Source: Bhargavaea ullalensis (GTDB lineage Bacteria > Bacillota > Bacilli > Bacillales_A > Planococcaceae). Taken from it: 32,808 nt of DNA. Positions 8,287-17,035 of this stretch are shown here, piece by piece. Every line of letters starts with the position of its first letter. Position 1 is the first letter of the stretch. The notes below the pieces were generated by a model. The model was not told the DNA's origin and ran no database searches. It saw only the letters and a list, made by a program, of their open reading frames with translations. A program made the translations under genes and the position numbers. The DNA lies in NCBI RefSeq assembly GCF_040545425.1, contig NZ_JBEPLW010000028.1, one strand, 5' to 3'.

Positions 8287-9108
8287 TTACAGATCATCAT
8301 AAATATCATTTTGGTTAAATGTCGGAAGGAAGCCGAGCGACCGGCTGTACTCGTAGGAAGCCCTGTCTTTTGTGACCGTCAGCAGATCGAGCCGGTCCTG
8401 CTTGGATCGGAAGTAGGCGATCCATTCCCGGGACCATTCATCGCACATGATGTCCCATTTGCCGAAGTCTTCCCACATGACGCCGTCGATGTACTCGAGC
8501 GAGCCGGCTTTGACCGTCCCGAATCCCCAGTTCTGCATGATGTACAGATCCGGAAACTCCCCGCCGACCTGCCGAAGCAATTCCATGTAGCCTTCACGCA
8601 GCTCCGACTGGAGGGCCTTTTTCTTCATGAAGTAATCATCGATATTGCCCGCAGTATCAAAAAACACGCCGTCCATCCCTTTGCCGGCAACCTGTTTTCT
8701 CACTTTCCCCATGACGACATCCCGGTAATGGGCTTCGCGAATATCCATCATATAGGTGTCCCACTTTTTGATGTACCAGCGCTTGCCTTTATCAAGAAGA
8801 AAGTCGGTTTCATTCACCTGTCCGGCGAGCGGTTCCTCAAGTTCCATGACGCTCACATAGCCGAGCACCCGGGTACCGCGTCGCTGGAGTTCATGGACCT
8901 GCTCTTCCGTGAAGGCGTCCGGTTCGATGATGGCAAGTCCATAGTGGGACAAGACGTCAATCGCATGCGGATCCGCTTCGCCGTAATAAATCTTATAGGA
9001 CGGTGCCCCGTCCATCATTCCATTCAACTGAACCTCACCCGCCCCGCTCCCGTAAAGCCAAAGTGAAGAAAAGAGAGCCAGCAATCCCGGTATTCCCGTG
9101 CAGTGCAT
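8287..9108 (-). CDS. pelAH: Secreted Pel hydrolase, PelA hydrolase-domain homologue (GH114/GH166-like)
   Basis: The 273-residue product has a signal peptide-like N-terminus (about 1-24) and one TIM-barrel glycosidase domain of the endo-alpha-1,4-polygalactosaminidase type. D151 (GVFFDT) and E213 (MWEDFG) are the likely catalytic residues. In Pseudomonas the PelA hydrolase and deacetylase domains are one protein; in Gram-positive pel clusters they are encoded separately, as here. It should cleave galactosamine-containing Pel chains outside the membrane, releasing or trimming polymer. The ATG at 9108 follows GGAGGAGGAA. Longer in-frame starts have no such site and no signal peptide. It is the last gene of the operon, 200 bases after pelG with no terminator visible between them. 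Confidence 0.85.
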   Translation of the reverse strand: MHCTGIPGLLALFSSLWLYGSGAGEVQLNGMMDGAPSYKIYYGEADPHAIDVLSHYGLAIIEPDAFTEEQVHELQRRGTRVLGYVSVMELEEPLAGQVNETDFLLDKGKRWYIKKWDTYMMDIREAHYRDVVMGKVRKQVAGKGMDGVFFDTAGNIDDYFMKKKALQSELREGYMELLRQVGGEFPDLYIMQNWGFGTVKAGSLEYIDGVMWEDFGKWDIMCDEWSREWIAYFRSKQDRLDLLTVTKDRASYEYSRSLGFLPTFNQNDIYDDL

Positions 9109-9309
9109 GAACGGTTCCTCCTCCAGTATCGAGTTCCCGCATCGGCTTGCGGATGCCGCCGTCTGCCGCCCGGCTGTTTGGCTTTCATTACCCGGACGGC
9201 TGAACGGCAAATCCCCGAACAAGACGGGCAGGAAAATTTCATTCGCCGGGGAAGCGGATCACCCCGACCGGTTTCCCCATCCGGAGGCCGGGCCGCCCGC
9301 TTTTCCAGC

Positions 9310-10764
9310 CTACTGGTTGAACCGCTCGCTCAGACGCACCGACCACCTCGTGAAGAAGCCGGCAGCGCCCTTTGGCTGCGTCGGCGTGAATACATGGTAT
9401 TCAATCGAATCCATCAGGTTCATCAGGCGGTTCAGCGAGTAGATGAACGCGATGGAAGAACCGGTTGCAAAACTGAGTCCGTAGTTGCTCTCGCCGGTCG
9501 GCAGGAGAATGTAGGTCAGCACTGCATTCATGATGAAAAAGATCACCGCCGACCGGAAGGCCCCTTTCCGGTCCTCAAAGTAAAGCATCAATAAAATATT
9601 GACGAGCAGCAGCGCATTGGAAAAGGCGCCGACATAGCCGAACAGCCTCATGAACAAAAAGTCGCTGTCATGGCCATAGTTGAAGAACAACAGAACCGTC
9701 AGCAAAATGGCGGCGAACGTCACGATGCTTTGGTTGCGGATCAGCCGCTTGATCTCCCCCGCGAGTGTGCCCTGCATGTCCTTCATCGCCTGCTCGATCG
9801 CACCGAGGCTTCCCCCGTTGTTGATCAGGCCGTAATACCGCTTATATTTCTCATAAAATCGGGTTTCGATGGACACCACGAAGAACATATACGTCGGGAT
9901 GATCGTCAAATATGCCAGAAAAATGGCGGTGTCGTATTGCAGATGCACCTTGAACGTCCCGGCGATGAGCGTGCTTCCCGCCCCGAACCAGATCATGATG
10001 TTGCACACCCACAGTCCCGCATTGTACAGAAGGCCCGTCCACATCAGATGCGGAAACACATCGATGTAGGACAGAAACTTGAACAGATCCCGCGTTCCCC
10101 ATTCCGGGAACATCCCGATCAGCATCCGGGAAAGGAACAAGGCCGTGACCATCATGCCGGCAAGGAAAGCCAGAACGACGAGCCCCTCATACAAAAACGG
10201 CCTGTCCGGAATCGTCGTGATGCTGAGCAGGATCGTCAGCAGGACCGCGGTTGCGCCGCCCGTCACGAACGCCCGGACAATCGTCATGTATTGCTTGGCG
10301 GCTGTCAGGAACACCGATTGTGTCCAGATGATGAGAAGCGACATGAAAAGGAACAGCAGCAACAGGTTGTACATCCCCGGCAGGACGGACCACAGGCAGA
10401 ACACCAGCCAAAGCAGGAGAGCCGCGGCCCCCTGCACGATCAGCGCGCCGAGAAAAACGGAAAACAGCGATTTTGTGTCCCGTTCATAGAGCCGGTCGGA
10501 CACATACCGCGTGACGATCAGCTGCAGTGCGCCGAAAATGATCTGCGAGAAGATAAAACAATAGGAAATCGAGGCGACGACGAGCCGCCCGTCGAAATCC
10601 GCGGTCTTCGAGAATGGCAGAATCCGCTGGATGATGAGCAGCGTCGCCAGAACGACGAGCCACGGGCCGGCCGTGACCATCGCCGTGTAGCCGTATGCCT
10701 TTGCATTGCTTGAGAAGTGGTCATCCTTAAACATTTTCTGCAGCTGGAACCCGATTCCCGCCAT
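9310..10764 (-). CDS. pelG: PelG, polytopic membrane protein of Pel synthesis and export
   Basis: The 484-residue product has about twelve hydrophobic segments and the PelG family N-terminus (MAGIGFQLQKMF). PelG belongs to the MOP/flippase-like superfamily. With PelD and PelE it forms the inner-membrane complex thought to carry the growing polymer across the membrane, while PelF makes the chain in the cytoplasm. The ATG at 10764 follows AAAGGAGGGAGACGC, a strong ribosome binding site inside the end of pelF. The two genes overlap by 38 bases, which suggests coupled translation. The open frame continues upstream to 10899, but that part lies within pelF and is unlike PelG. Confidence 0.92.
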   Translation of the reverse strand: MAGIGFQLQKMFKDDHFSSNAKAYGYTAMVTAGPWLVVLATLLIIQRILPFSKTADFDGRLVVASISYCFIFSQIIFGALQLIVTRYVSDRLYERDTKSLFSVFLGALIVQGAAALLLWLVFCLWSVLPGMYNLLLLFLFMSLLIIWTQSVFLTAAKQYMTIVRAFVTGGATAVLLTILLSITTIPDRPFLYEGLVVLAFLAGMMVTALFLSRMLIGMFPEWGTRDLFKFLSYIDVFPHLMWTGLLYNAGLWVCNIMIWFGAGSTLIAGTFKVHLQYDTAIFLAYLTIIPTYMFFVVSIETRFYEKYKRYYGLINNGGSLGAIEQAMKDMQGTLAGEIKRLIRNQSIVTFAAILLTVLLFFNYGHDSDFLFMRLFGYVGAFSNALLLVNILLMLYFEDRKGAFRSAVIFFIMNAVLTYILLPTGESNYGLSFATGSSIAFIYSLNRLMNLMDSIEYHVFTPTQPKGAAGFFTRWSVRLSERFNQ

Positions 10765-12184
10765 GCGTCTCCCTCCTTTTCCCCGCGGCATCCAGATAAA
10801 TCTGCTGGTAGCGCCAGACGACTTCGTGAAGCTGGTAATAGGCCCGGATCCGCTCCCGGCCCGCGTCACCGTATACATGCAGCTGCTCCGGATGGTCAAA
10901 GAACCAGGCGAGCCGGTCCGCCACGGCTTCCGGCGACACGGGCGGCACGCAGAAGCCGCACGGGCCGAACGGATCCGCTTCCGTTCCCTCGATCAGCTCT
11001 TTGCATGAGCCGACATCCGTGGTCACCCAAGGGATGCCCGCCGCCATCCCCTCGAGCATGGCGAGCGGCTGCCCTTCTGAAATGCTTGTCAGCACAAGCA
11101 CATCCGCCTGCCTCAAATACGCCTGCACGTCACCGGGTCCGGTCAGGAACACTTCGTCCGACAGCTCCAGCCGGGCGATCAGCTCCGCGCATTCTTCCGC
11201 ATAAAGCGGGTCTTCCTTCCTTGGTCCAACCAGATGGAACTCAAACGGCACTCCGCGCTTTTTCAGCAGCCAAGCAGAATAAATCATCGTCTTCACGTCT
11301 TTGATCGGCACGACCCGGAGCACCGACACGATGACCATTCTCTCTTCCGGCCGCGGTTTTCTTAAATTTTCATAGACGGACAAGTCCACGCCGTTCGGGA
11401 CGACTTCGAGTGAATCCGGAGAAGCGCCGCCTTCAAGCTGGAATGCCCGGTTGCGCTCGAACAGTGAAATCACCCGGTGCGCCTGTCCGTAGGCCTCTTC
11501 GGAAAGCTGACGGAAAAACCGGATCCATCTGTCCTTGCAGATCGGCGGGATCCAATCCGCCTGGATGATCTCCTCTTCCCGCTCCCGGGTATACAGACCG
11601 TGTTCCGTCAAGATGAGTGGACAGCCGAACCGCATCGACAATACGCTTCCAAGCAGACCGCCGTAGCCGGTCGACACTGCATGGACCAAGTCCACTTCCG
11701 GCAGCTCTTCCTGAAGCAGCGCCAGGACCGGCTTGTACATCGCTCTCATCATCCACAAATAATCCAGGAACGACGCGCTCCCGTCCTCAAGGCGGTAACA
11801 GCTTTTCACGATCGAGTAAAACACCTCGCTGTCGAGAAAGGAAGTGCCGCTTCCCACTTTGCTGCGATCCTGCAAAATCTTCAGCGCCCCCGCGCCCGTC
11901 GAACGGAAAGAAAACCAATCTTCCAGTATCCCACACTCCTCCGCGGTCAGTTTCACTTCTGATCGTTTCCGCACGGTCTCCGTCTTTTCAAGCGGGATGA
12001 TTTCCACGCCGGCCACATTGTCCGGAAGCTCATACTTCATCTCTTCATCCGGTTCATGCCGGGGGACGATGGCGTAAATTACAAATTGGTGTTCGGGCAT
12101 CTGCTTCATCATCGTCTGGATCCAGGAAGCCACGCCCCCGCTGACGAACGGATAGCTTCCTTCTGCCACTATGCCGACTTTCAT
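10727..12184 (-). CDS. pelF: PelF, cytoplasmic family 4 glycosyltransferase
   Basis: The 485-residue product is a GT-B glycosyltransferase of family GT4 with the PelF N-terminus (MKVGIVAEGSYPFVSGGVAS). Near the C-terminal end of the nucleotide-sugar domain it has the E-x7-E region EGMAAGIPWVTTDVGSCKE. PelF polymerises the Pel backbone from UDP-activated GalNAc/GlcNAc. Its ATG overlaps the pelA stop codon (ATGA), so the two are probably translationally coupled. The next gene, pelG, starts inside its 3' end. Length and motifs are normal for the family, and I see no sign of decay. Confidence 0.93.
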   Translation of the reverse strand: MKVGIVAEGSYPFVSGGVASWIQTMMKQMPEHQFVIYAIVPRHEPDEEMKYELPDNVAGVEIIPLEKTETVRKRSEVKLTAEECGILEDWFSFRSTGAGALKILQDRSKVGSGTSFLDSEVFYSIVKSCYRLEDGSASFLDYLWMMRAMYKPVLALLQEELPEVDLVHAVSTGYGGLLGSVLSMRFGCPLILTEHGLYTREREEEIIQADWIPPICKDRWIRFFRQLSEEAYGQAHRVISLFERNRAFQLEGGASPDSLEVVPNGVDLSVYENLRKPRPEERMVIVSVLRVVPIKDVKTMIYSAWLLKKRGVPFEFHLVGPRKEDPLYAEECAELIARLELSDEVFLTGPGDVQAYLRQADVLVLTSISEGQPLAMLEGMAAGIPWVTTDVGSCKELIEGTEADPFGPCGFCVPPVSPEAVADRLAWFFDHPEQLHVYGDAGRERIRAYYQLHEVVWRYQQIYLDAAGKRRETHGGNRVPAAENV

Positions 12185-14010
12185 CGTTCCACCTCCAGGA
12201 TTTCCAGCTCGGCCGCCGGTTTCTTCATCCGGACGGAATACAGCCCTTCCGCCGCCTCCAACACTTCCGCCTCCTCAAACTCCCCGGTCTTCAGCCCTTT
12301 TCCGTCCTCGAGCCGGATCAGCAAGGAAGCTGTTTCGGGAACTCCTTTGCAGGCGATGGAAATCATCCCGTCCGAGAAAGTCGCCTCGACGTCCGACTGA
12401 AGATAAGCCTTCATCGCTGCCGTCGCTTCCTTCTGCGTGACGCTCTTCAGCTGCGGGTACCATGTCCGGACATTTTTCAGCAAGTCTTCATAGTCACCCG
12501 ACAGTTCCTTCCACGTCCGCCCGTCCGAACGGTAATCGTCGAGCACATCATCGGGGTGGACAAAGTGGGAGACGATCCCCACATGTGCCATGACATCCGC
12601 CATCTGGAACTGGTCTGTGAGACTCAGTGAATAGCCGCTTGTAACCCGCGGATAATGAAACACGTTTTCGTAAGTCCCGTCATATTCAAATTCCTGGATC
12701 AGACTGCCGTTTTGGGAGGAGCCGATATAAAGCGATGCGATCGTCCGGAGCTCCGGCAGCTCCTCTGCGAGCACACGGATGCCCGTTTCATCGATGATGT
12801 TCGACGGAGGGACGTATGTTTCAATCGTCTGCTTCGGGAAGAAGGTTTCGACGTTCCCCTTCAGCTCGCGGACTGCACGGCGCATGCTGTTTTCGTCCGG
12901 CCAGTAATTGTAGCCGAGCTGAGGATCCACATGGGTGTTTTTGAGGACGAGCGGCTGGTGGTTGTAACCGTGATAGCCGATTTCGCCCCCCTGCCGGAGC
13001 AGGCTGCGGCCGTAATATACATAAGGCTGCCGGATGCTGTCCTCCATATTCTTGAACGGTCCGTTGACCTCATCTTCATAAGTGATGATGGAGCCGCTCG
13101 TCAGTTTGATGCCGTACTTATCCATCATCGCTTCAATGTCGGGCCACCAGTAATGTTTGTAGAAATCCCGGACCGACACGGTTTGATCCAGCAGGTTGGT
13201 GCCTTCCAGCGTGCCGGCAGGGACCGGAGCCGGGAAATCATCAATATAAACCACTTCTGTTCCGGCCTGCGACGAAACGAATGCCGGAAACAGCACCGAC
13301 AGCGACTGAATCATGAGGCCGCGCGACATTTTACCGGTCAGGATTGCCGAATTCCACATGCCGACCTTGCCTTCGCCGACCGGATTCATCCAAAAAACCG
13401 GATTTCCTTCCGCTTCGATCCAGACGTCCGCCGTGTCTTTCAGGTTGACTTGAATGCTGCTGTGCGTAAAGGCTTCGGTGTCCGCGGGGAAATCCGGATA
13501 TCCCGGGAACAGTTCCCGATTGAATGTCATGCCCTTGAAACTTTCATAGCCGCCCCGGGTTTCCACGCCGAGCAGTTCCTCCCACTCTTTCGAGAAGTAA
13601 AAGCTGTTTGCGATGAACACCCGGCCGCCGAGCTCTGCAAACCGCCTGATTGCCGGCACGTCCAATTCATTGATGGCCGTGCCGCTGACCAGCAGCCCCG
13701 TGTATGGATCCGGCTCGATCCCGGCGATTTCCCCGGGTGAGGCCCGTTCGAGTTTAATCCGGGAATAACGGGCGGCATAATCCAGCTGACCGGCAAAATC
13801 CTCCGCCATCCGGTCTTCCCCTTCCACCACGTAAAGCCGAAGCGTATTTCCGGTTCCTTCATACTCCGTCGAAAGAATTGCCACCTCCTGTCCGTCTTCA
13901 TCGGAAACCGGTGCCATGGACGCAAGGAAGATTTCAGACCGGAAAAACAATATCGAGCCGATCGTCATGATGAGCAACAGTCCGATCCAGACGAGCGCAT
14001 ACTTTTTCAC
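12181..14010 (-). CDS. pelADA: PelA deacetylase (DUF2194), membrane-anchored
   Basis: The 609-residue product has an N-terminal membrane anchor (about 3-25), a large extracellular region and a NodB-like deacetylase domain. D257/D258 (YIDDFPAP) and the H347-x3-H351 motif (GYHGYNH) are the likely catalytic and metal-binding residues; a second metal motif may be SHFVHPDD. It corresponds to the deacetylase half of PelA as found in Gram-positive pel operons and should partially deacetylate GalNAc in Pel. The hydrolase half is a separate gene at the end of the operon. I chose GTG at 14010: AAAGGAG precedes it and it lies 4 bases after the pelE stop. A TTG at 14034 would add eight residues without a ribosome binding site. 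Confidence 0.9.
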   Translation of the reverse strand: MKKYALVWIGLLLIMTIGSILFFRSEIFLASMAPVSDEDGQEVAILSTEYEGTGNTLRLYVVEGEDRMAEDFAGQLDYAARYSRIKLERASPGEIAGIEPDPYTGLLVSGTAINELDVPAIRRFAELGGRVFIANSFYFSKEWEELLGVETRGGYESFKGMTFNRELFPGYPDFPADTEAFTHSSIQVNLKDTADVWIEAEGNPVFWMNPVGEGKVGMWNSAILTGKMSRGLMIQSLSVLFPAFVSSQAGTEVVYIDDFPAPVPAGTLEGTNLLDQTVSVRDFYKHYWWPDIEAMMDKYGIKLTSGSIITYEDEVNGPFKNMEDSIRQPYVYYGRSLLRQGGEIGYHGYNHQPLVLKNTHVDPQLGYNYWPDENSMRRAVRELKGNVETFFPKQTIETYVPPSNIIDETGIRVLAEELPELRTIASLYIGSSQNGSLIQEFEYDGTYENVFHYPRVTSGYSLSLTDQFQMADVMAHVGIVSHFVHPDDVLDDYRSDGRTWKELSGDYEDLLKNVRTWYPQLKSVTQKEATAAMKAYLQSDVEATFSDGMISIACKGVPETASLLIRLEDGKGLKTGEFEEAEVLEAAEGLYSVRMKKPAAELEILEVER

Positions 14011-14014
14011 CTTC

Positions 14015-14902
14015 TCATGACACTCCTTTGACAAACTGCCGATATCGGTCTGAGAGCCCGATCCCTCTTTCGTCGGCCAGTTCCACGATTTGATAAAGCG
14101 ACGTCCAATCTTTCATTTCATAAAGACACCGGATGGCCCCTTCATATGCGGGGGCATACGCCTGGTGAGCCCCCAGGAGTGACTGATAAACGAGGAATGC
14201 CTGCTCCACCTTTCCGTCCCGGACCAGCTGGTCTGCTTCGAGCCGGGCGAACTCGGGTTGCTGCGGAAAACGGCCGGCGGCTTCCTCCAGCAGCGACCGG
14301 TACGCGCCGATGAGTTCCTGTTCCTGATTGTCCGTCACAAATCCGCTCTCGATATGATCGGCGTATGTTTCCGCGAGGCGGACATAAGTCGTCGGATCTC
14401 CGGAAAGACCTGCAGTCAGCATGCGGACGCGCTGCTCAAACCGGCTTTGGAACGTGTTCAGCATGGTGGCTGCATAATGTGCCGTTTCATAGTCCTCATG
14501 CCGGACCGCCTCCTTCAGAAGCTGCCCCCGCTTCCCCATCGGACTTTCACCCATTTCACTGATCAGCCGCTTGTGGATTTTGTTTTCCTTGTACCGGAGT
14601 GCCGAGGCGACTGGTATGAGCTCAAGATCCGATGTCGCCCGCACCCGGAGCCGGGTGAGATTGTCCGCCTTGTAATGGACATAGCGTTCATACTCCTCAA
14701 ACCAGTCTTCCTGCCCCGTTTTTTTGTCCCGGCTGTGCCAGGCCCACAATGAAAAGGCCAGGCCGGCAACCGGAAATATGACGGAAAGGATCCCCAGATA
14801 AAGAAGCAATCCTTTTTTCCCGGGCGGCTGATGCTTCATGGCCAAACGGGCGACCAGGAGGACGGCGGCCGCGTAGCCGAAGTACAAAACGGCAAGGTTC
14901 AT
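14015..14902 (-). CDS. pelE: PelE, membrane protein with TPR-like helical repeats
   Basis: The 295-residue product has two N-terminal membrane segments (about 2-22 and 32-56) followed by a cytoplasmic, mostly helical region with TPR-like repeats. This is the known layout of PelE, which bridges PelD and the glycosyltransferase PelF at the membrane. The ATG at 14902 overlaps the pelD stop codon (ATGA) and follows GGAAGG. A slightly longer frame from 14923 would run further into pelD and is less likely. Sequence identity in PelE proteins is low, so the call rests mainly on topology and its place between pelD and pelA. Confidence 0.85.
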   Translation of the reverse strand: MNLAVLYFGYAAAVLLVARLAMKHQPPGKKGLLLYLGILSVIFPVAGLAFSLWAWHSRDKKTGQEDWFEEYERYVHYKADNLTRLRVRATSDLELIPVASALRYKENKIHKRLISEMGESPMGKRGQLLKEAVRHEDYETAHYAATMLNTFQSRFEQRVRMLTAGLSGDPTTYVRLAETYADHIESGFVTDNQEQELIGAYRSLLEEAAGRFPQQPEFARLEADQLVRDGKVEQAFLVYQSLLGAHQAYAPAYEGAIRCLYEMKDWTSLYQIVELADERGIGLSDRYRQFVKGVS

Positions 14903-16137
14903 AGCAGGATGCCTTCCTTCCAATGTTTAATGCCTTGCTGCACCCGTTCCAGCACCAGCTGTTCCTCCTCTTTGTTTGTATTGGGCAGGAGAAGATGGAC
15001 GACTTTCCGTTTTTCATCGAATGCGACAATGTCCACTTTGACGAGCTCACGGACCCGCTTTCCGACCGCCTCCTGAACTTCATAAATGGACAGGCCATCC
15101 GCCGGTATTTCACTGTATGTGTAGGGAACCCCATATTTTTTCTGGCGGTTTTCACACAGCTGCCGGAGAAATGGAACTTCTGTGGAATAGTAGATGGCCG
15201 TTCCGGGATGCATCCGCTCCCCGTTGCTTTCCATCCACTCATCCGCGGACTCCATACGCTCTCCAAGCCATTTGACGAACCAGACAAACAGGTCGAACTG
15301 CTGGCTGGAAACCGCGTCAAACGGCAACGGGCCGGCCACGAGCATGAAACGGATCTCTCCGCTTACCTTCACCGGTCCTGCGAGAAACGGTGCATCCGCC
15401 GGGTCCTCCGCAGATCTGAACTGCGGGAACTCTTCTGCCAGCGCTTTCCTGAGCACCGGCGGCTTCTCTTCCCGGATCGTTGTCCTGTAAATCCCCGACC
15501 GGCCGGTTGTGTCCACTTTCAGCCGGAGAACGGATTTGGTTTTGTCCACATAGTAAACGGCTGCATCCTTCGCCCCGAAGTGCTCCTTCATGACGTCAAG
15601 TGCACGGTCAAGGACTATTTCGGGATGACGGTGATTGATCGCCTTGAACAGCTCATACATCGTTCCGAGATGGCTGTCGTGCTCCAGCAGTCGCCTCTTC
15701 AGCTCCTGGCGGGATTCCTCAAGCACTTTCACCGTCTCCTGCAGTTCCTGTTTCTCCTTCACCAAATGGTCGTGCCGCTCGCTGATGTCTGCAAAGCGGT
15801 CTTTCCGGTTCATGCTGAACACGCCGGCAATCCCTGCAACGGCGGCAAGGAACGTCGTTTCAAACATAAAATTGCGCGAAACAAAGAAAAGCACCACATC
15901 CTCGGAGCGATAAAGCCCCAGGCCGATCTGGAATGCGACCGCCAGGCCAAATGTCGCAATCCCTGCAAAAATGCCGTATTTCAGTGAAAACAGCATCACA
16001 AACAGCGAAAGCAGGAGGAACAGGACAAGCTTTTCAAGATGACCGCCAAGCAAAACGGCGGCCGCCCCGACGATGGCCAGTGCGGCAGTGATTTCCAGCA
16101 CAATCCTGACCGGTCTCTTCTTTTCTGACATCATCAT
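14899..16137 (-). CDS. pelD: PelD, membrane GAF/degenerate-GGDEF c-di-GMP receptor
   Basis: The 412-residue product has four N-terminal membrane segments (about 12-106), a coiled coil (about 118-152), a GAF domain (about 160-295) and a C-terminal degenerate GGDEF domain (about 310-405). PelD of Pseudomonas and Bacillus cereus binds c-di-GMP through an RxxD motif in this last domain and so switches on Pel synthesis. In the matching place this protein appears to read V366-K-V-D369, keeping Asp but not Arg; R361 and R363 are close by. Binding is therefore plausible but not certain. The ATG at 16137 follows AAGGGAGATCAA; two further in-frame ATGs follow immediately. It is 68 bases downstream of the diguanylate cyclase gene. 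Confidence 0.9.
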   Translation of the reverse strand: MMMSEKKRPVRIVLEITAALAIVGAAAVLLGGHLEKLVLFLLLSLFVMLFSLKYGIFAGIATFGLAVAFQIGLGLYRSEDVVLFFVSRNFMFETTFLAAVAGIAGVFSMNRKDRFADISERHDHLVKEKQELQETVKVLEESRQELKRRLLEHDSHLGTMYELFKAINHRHPEIVLDRALDVMKEHFGAKDAAVYYVDKTKSVLRLKVDTTGRSGIYRTTIREEKPPVLRKALAEEFPQFRSAEDPADAPFLAGPVKVSGEIRFMLVAGPLPFDAVSSQQFDLFVWFVKWLGERMESADEWMESNGERMHPGTAIYYSTEVPFLRQLCENRQKKYGVPYTYSEIPADGLSIYEVQEAVGKRVRELVKVDIVAFDEKRKVVHLLLPNTNKEEEQLVLERVQQGIKHWKEGILL

Positions 16138-16205
16138 TTGATCTCCCTTCTGGCTTTGAGTGATTCATACTTCCGATGGCTTGGACGGGTTGACGGATAT
16201 CGCCG

Positions 16206-16823
16206 TCATTCCGCCCCCAACCGGCCCTGTTGCGGTAAACGGCCGGTTTCGCCAAAAGACATGCCGGCCGCACGTTTTTGCCGCTTGGCCGAATACATCC
16301 GAAGATCCGCCAGGTGCAGCAATCTGTCTTCATCCCGTCCGTTGTCCGGGTGAACCGAATATCCCGCACTGATTCCGATCATCAGCGTTTGATCCCCCAC
16401 CTGAAACGGGGAACGGAATGCCAGGTGCAGGCGCTCCAAAATATTTTCTGCCGACCCGACATCCTCCGACAATAAAAGAAACTCGTCTCCGCCCTTGCGG
16501 TATACGCCCGCCCCTTCTCCTGCCGCCAGGTCGATCCTCAGCCCGGCACTTTTCAGCAGCAGGTCTCCCGTCTCGTGCCCATATCGGTCATTCACCAGCT
16601 TGAACCGGTCCAGGTCGATGTAGCAGACCATGAACGGAATCTGGTCCTGCAGGCGCCGGCGGATCTCTTCCCTGAACCTGCGCATGTTCGGCAGCCCGGT
16701 CAGTTCGTCTTCATAGACAAGCCGTCGCAGCCGCTCCAGTTCCAGTTCCACCTCCATTTCCAATTTCGCCGGCCACTCCCCTGTCCGATCGGTCCACTTT
16801 TCCATGTCCTCTCTCAGCGTCAT
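16206..16823 (-). CDS. Diguanylate cyclase heading the pel operon
   Basis: The 205-residue product is a short, probably soluble protein. A helical lead (about 15-38) precedes a GGDEF domain that starts with DELTGLPN and has the intact motif G111-G-D-E-F115, so it should make c-di-GMP from two GTP. The inhibitory RxxD is not present in the usual place before GGDEF (residues 103-106 read EGAG), so product inhibition may be weak. I chose ATG at 16823 because GGGAGGGGAG precedes it. A longer frame to 16877 would begin inside the predicted -10 box. As first gene before pelD it probably supplies the signal that PelD reads. No sensory domain is visible, so control is likely transcriptional. Confidence 0.9.
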   Translation of the reverse strand: MTLREDMEKWTDRTGEWPAKLEMEVELELERLRRLVYEDELTGLPNMRRFREEIRRRLQDQIPFMVCYIDLDRFKLVNDRYGHETGDLLLKSAGLRIDLAAGEGAGVYRKGGDEFLLLSEDVGSAENILERLHLAFRSPFQVGDQTLMIGISAGYSVHPDNGRDEDRLLHLADLRMYSAKRQKRAAGMSFGETGRLPQQGRLGAE

Positions 16824-16875
16824 CGGCGATCTCCCCTCCCAGGCGGGTATGACTTTGCAGTCTGATGGTGCATTC

Positions 16876-16907
16876 ATACTAGTCCTTAACTCTTACAAAA
16901 CTCTTAA
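16876..16907 (-). promoter_or_regulatory. SARP-type promoter of the pel operon
   Basis: On the minus strand TTAAGAG (16901-16907) and GTAAGAG (16890-16896) are direct repeats 11 bp apart. Eight bases separate the second heptamer from a -10-like TAGTAT (16876-16881). The -35 position reads AGAGTT, just as in the epimerase promoter. The same heptamers, the same 11-bp step and the same 8-bp gap in both promoters point to one activator, most simply the BTAD response regulator encoded at 5843-6949. Confidence 0.65.
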
Positions 16908-16996
16908 ATCTACATTTTTCGATTTTGCCGAACCGACAAAGTTAGCGCTAAAGACCCACTTCAACCGTCATCCCGATAATTTTCCCGCCTCATACG

Positions 16997-17027
16997 AAAA
17001 CCCCCTGCAGCTCTTGCCGCAGGGGGG
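16997..17027 (-). terminator. Rho-independent terminator of the glycosidase operon
   Basis: On the minus strand CCCCCTGC pairs with GCAGGGGG around a short loop (17001-17027), followed by TTTT (16997-17000). It lies just after the 1061-residue glycosidase-like gene and separates this operon from the pel operon. Confidence 0.8.
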
Positions 17028-17035
17028 CCTCACAC

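Noticed and set aside
8089..9066. Plus-strand frame of 325 codons across the pel terminator and the hydrolase gene
   Set aside because: It covers a terminator and lies antisense to the secreted hydrolase; no ribosome binding site or motif supports it.
12655..13740. Plus-strand frame of 361 codons opposite pelA
   Set aside because: It is antisense to the deacetylase gene, whose catalytic motifs are clear; the shadow frame shows no domain.
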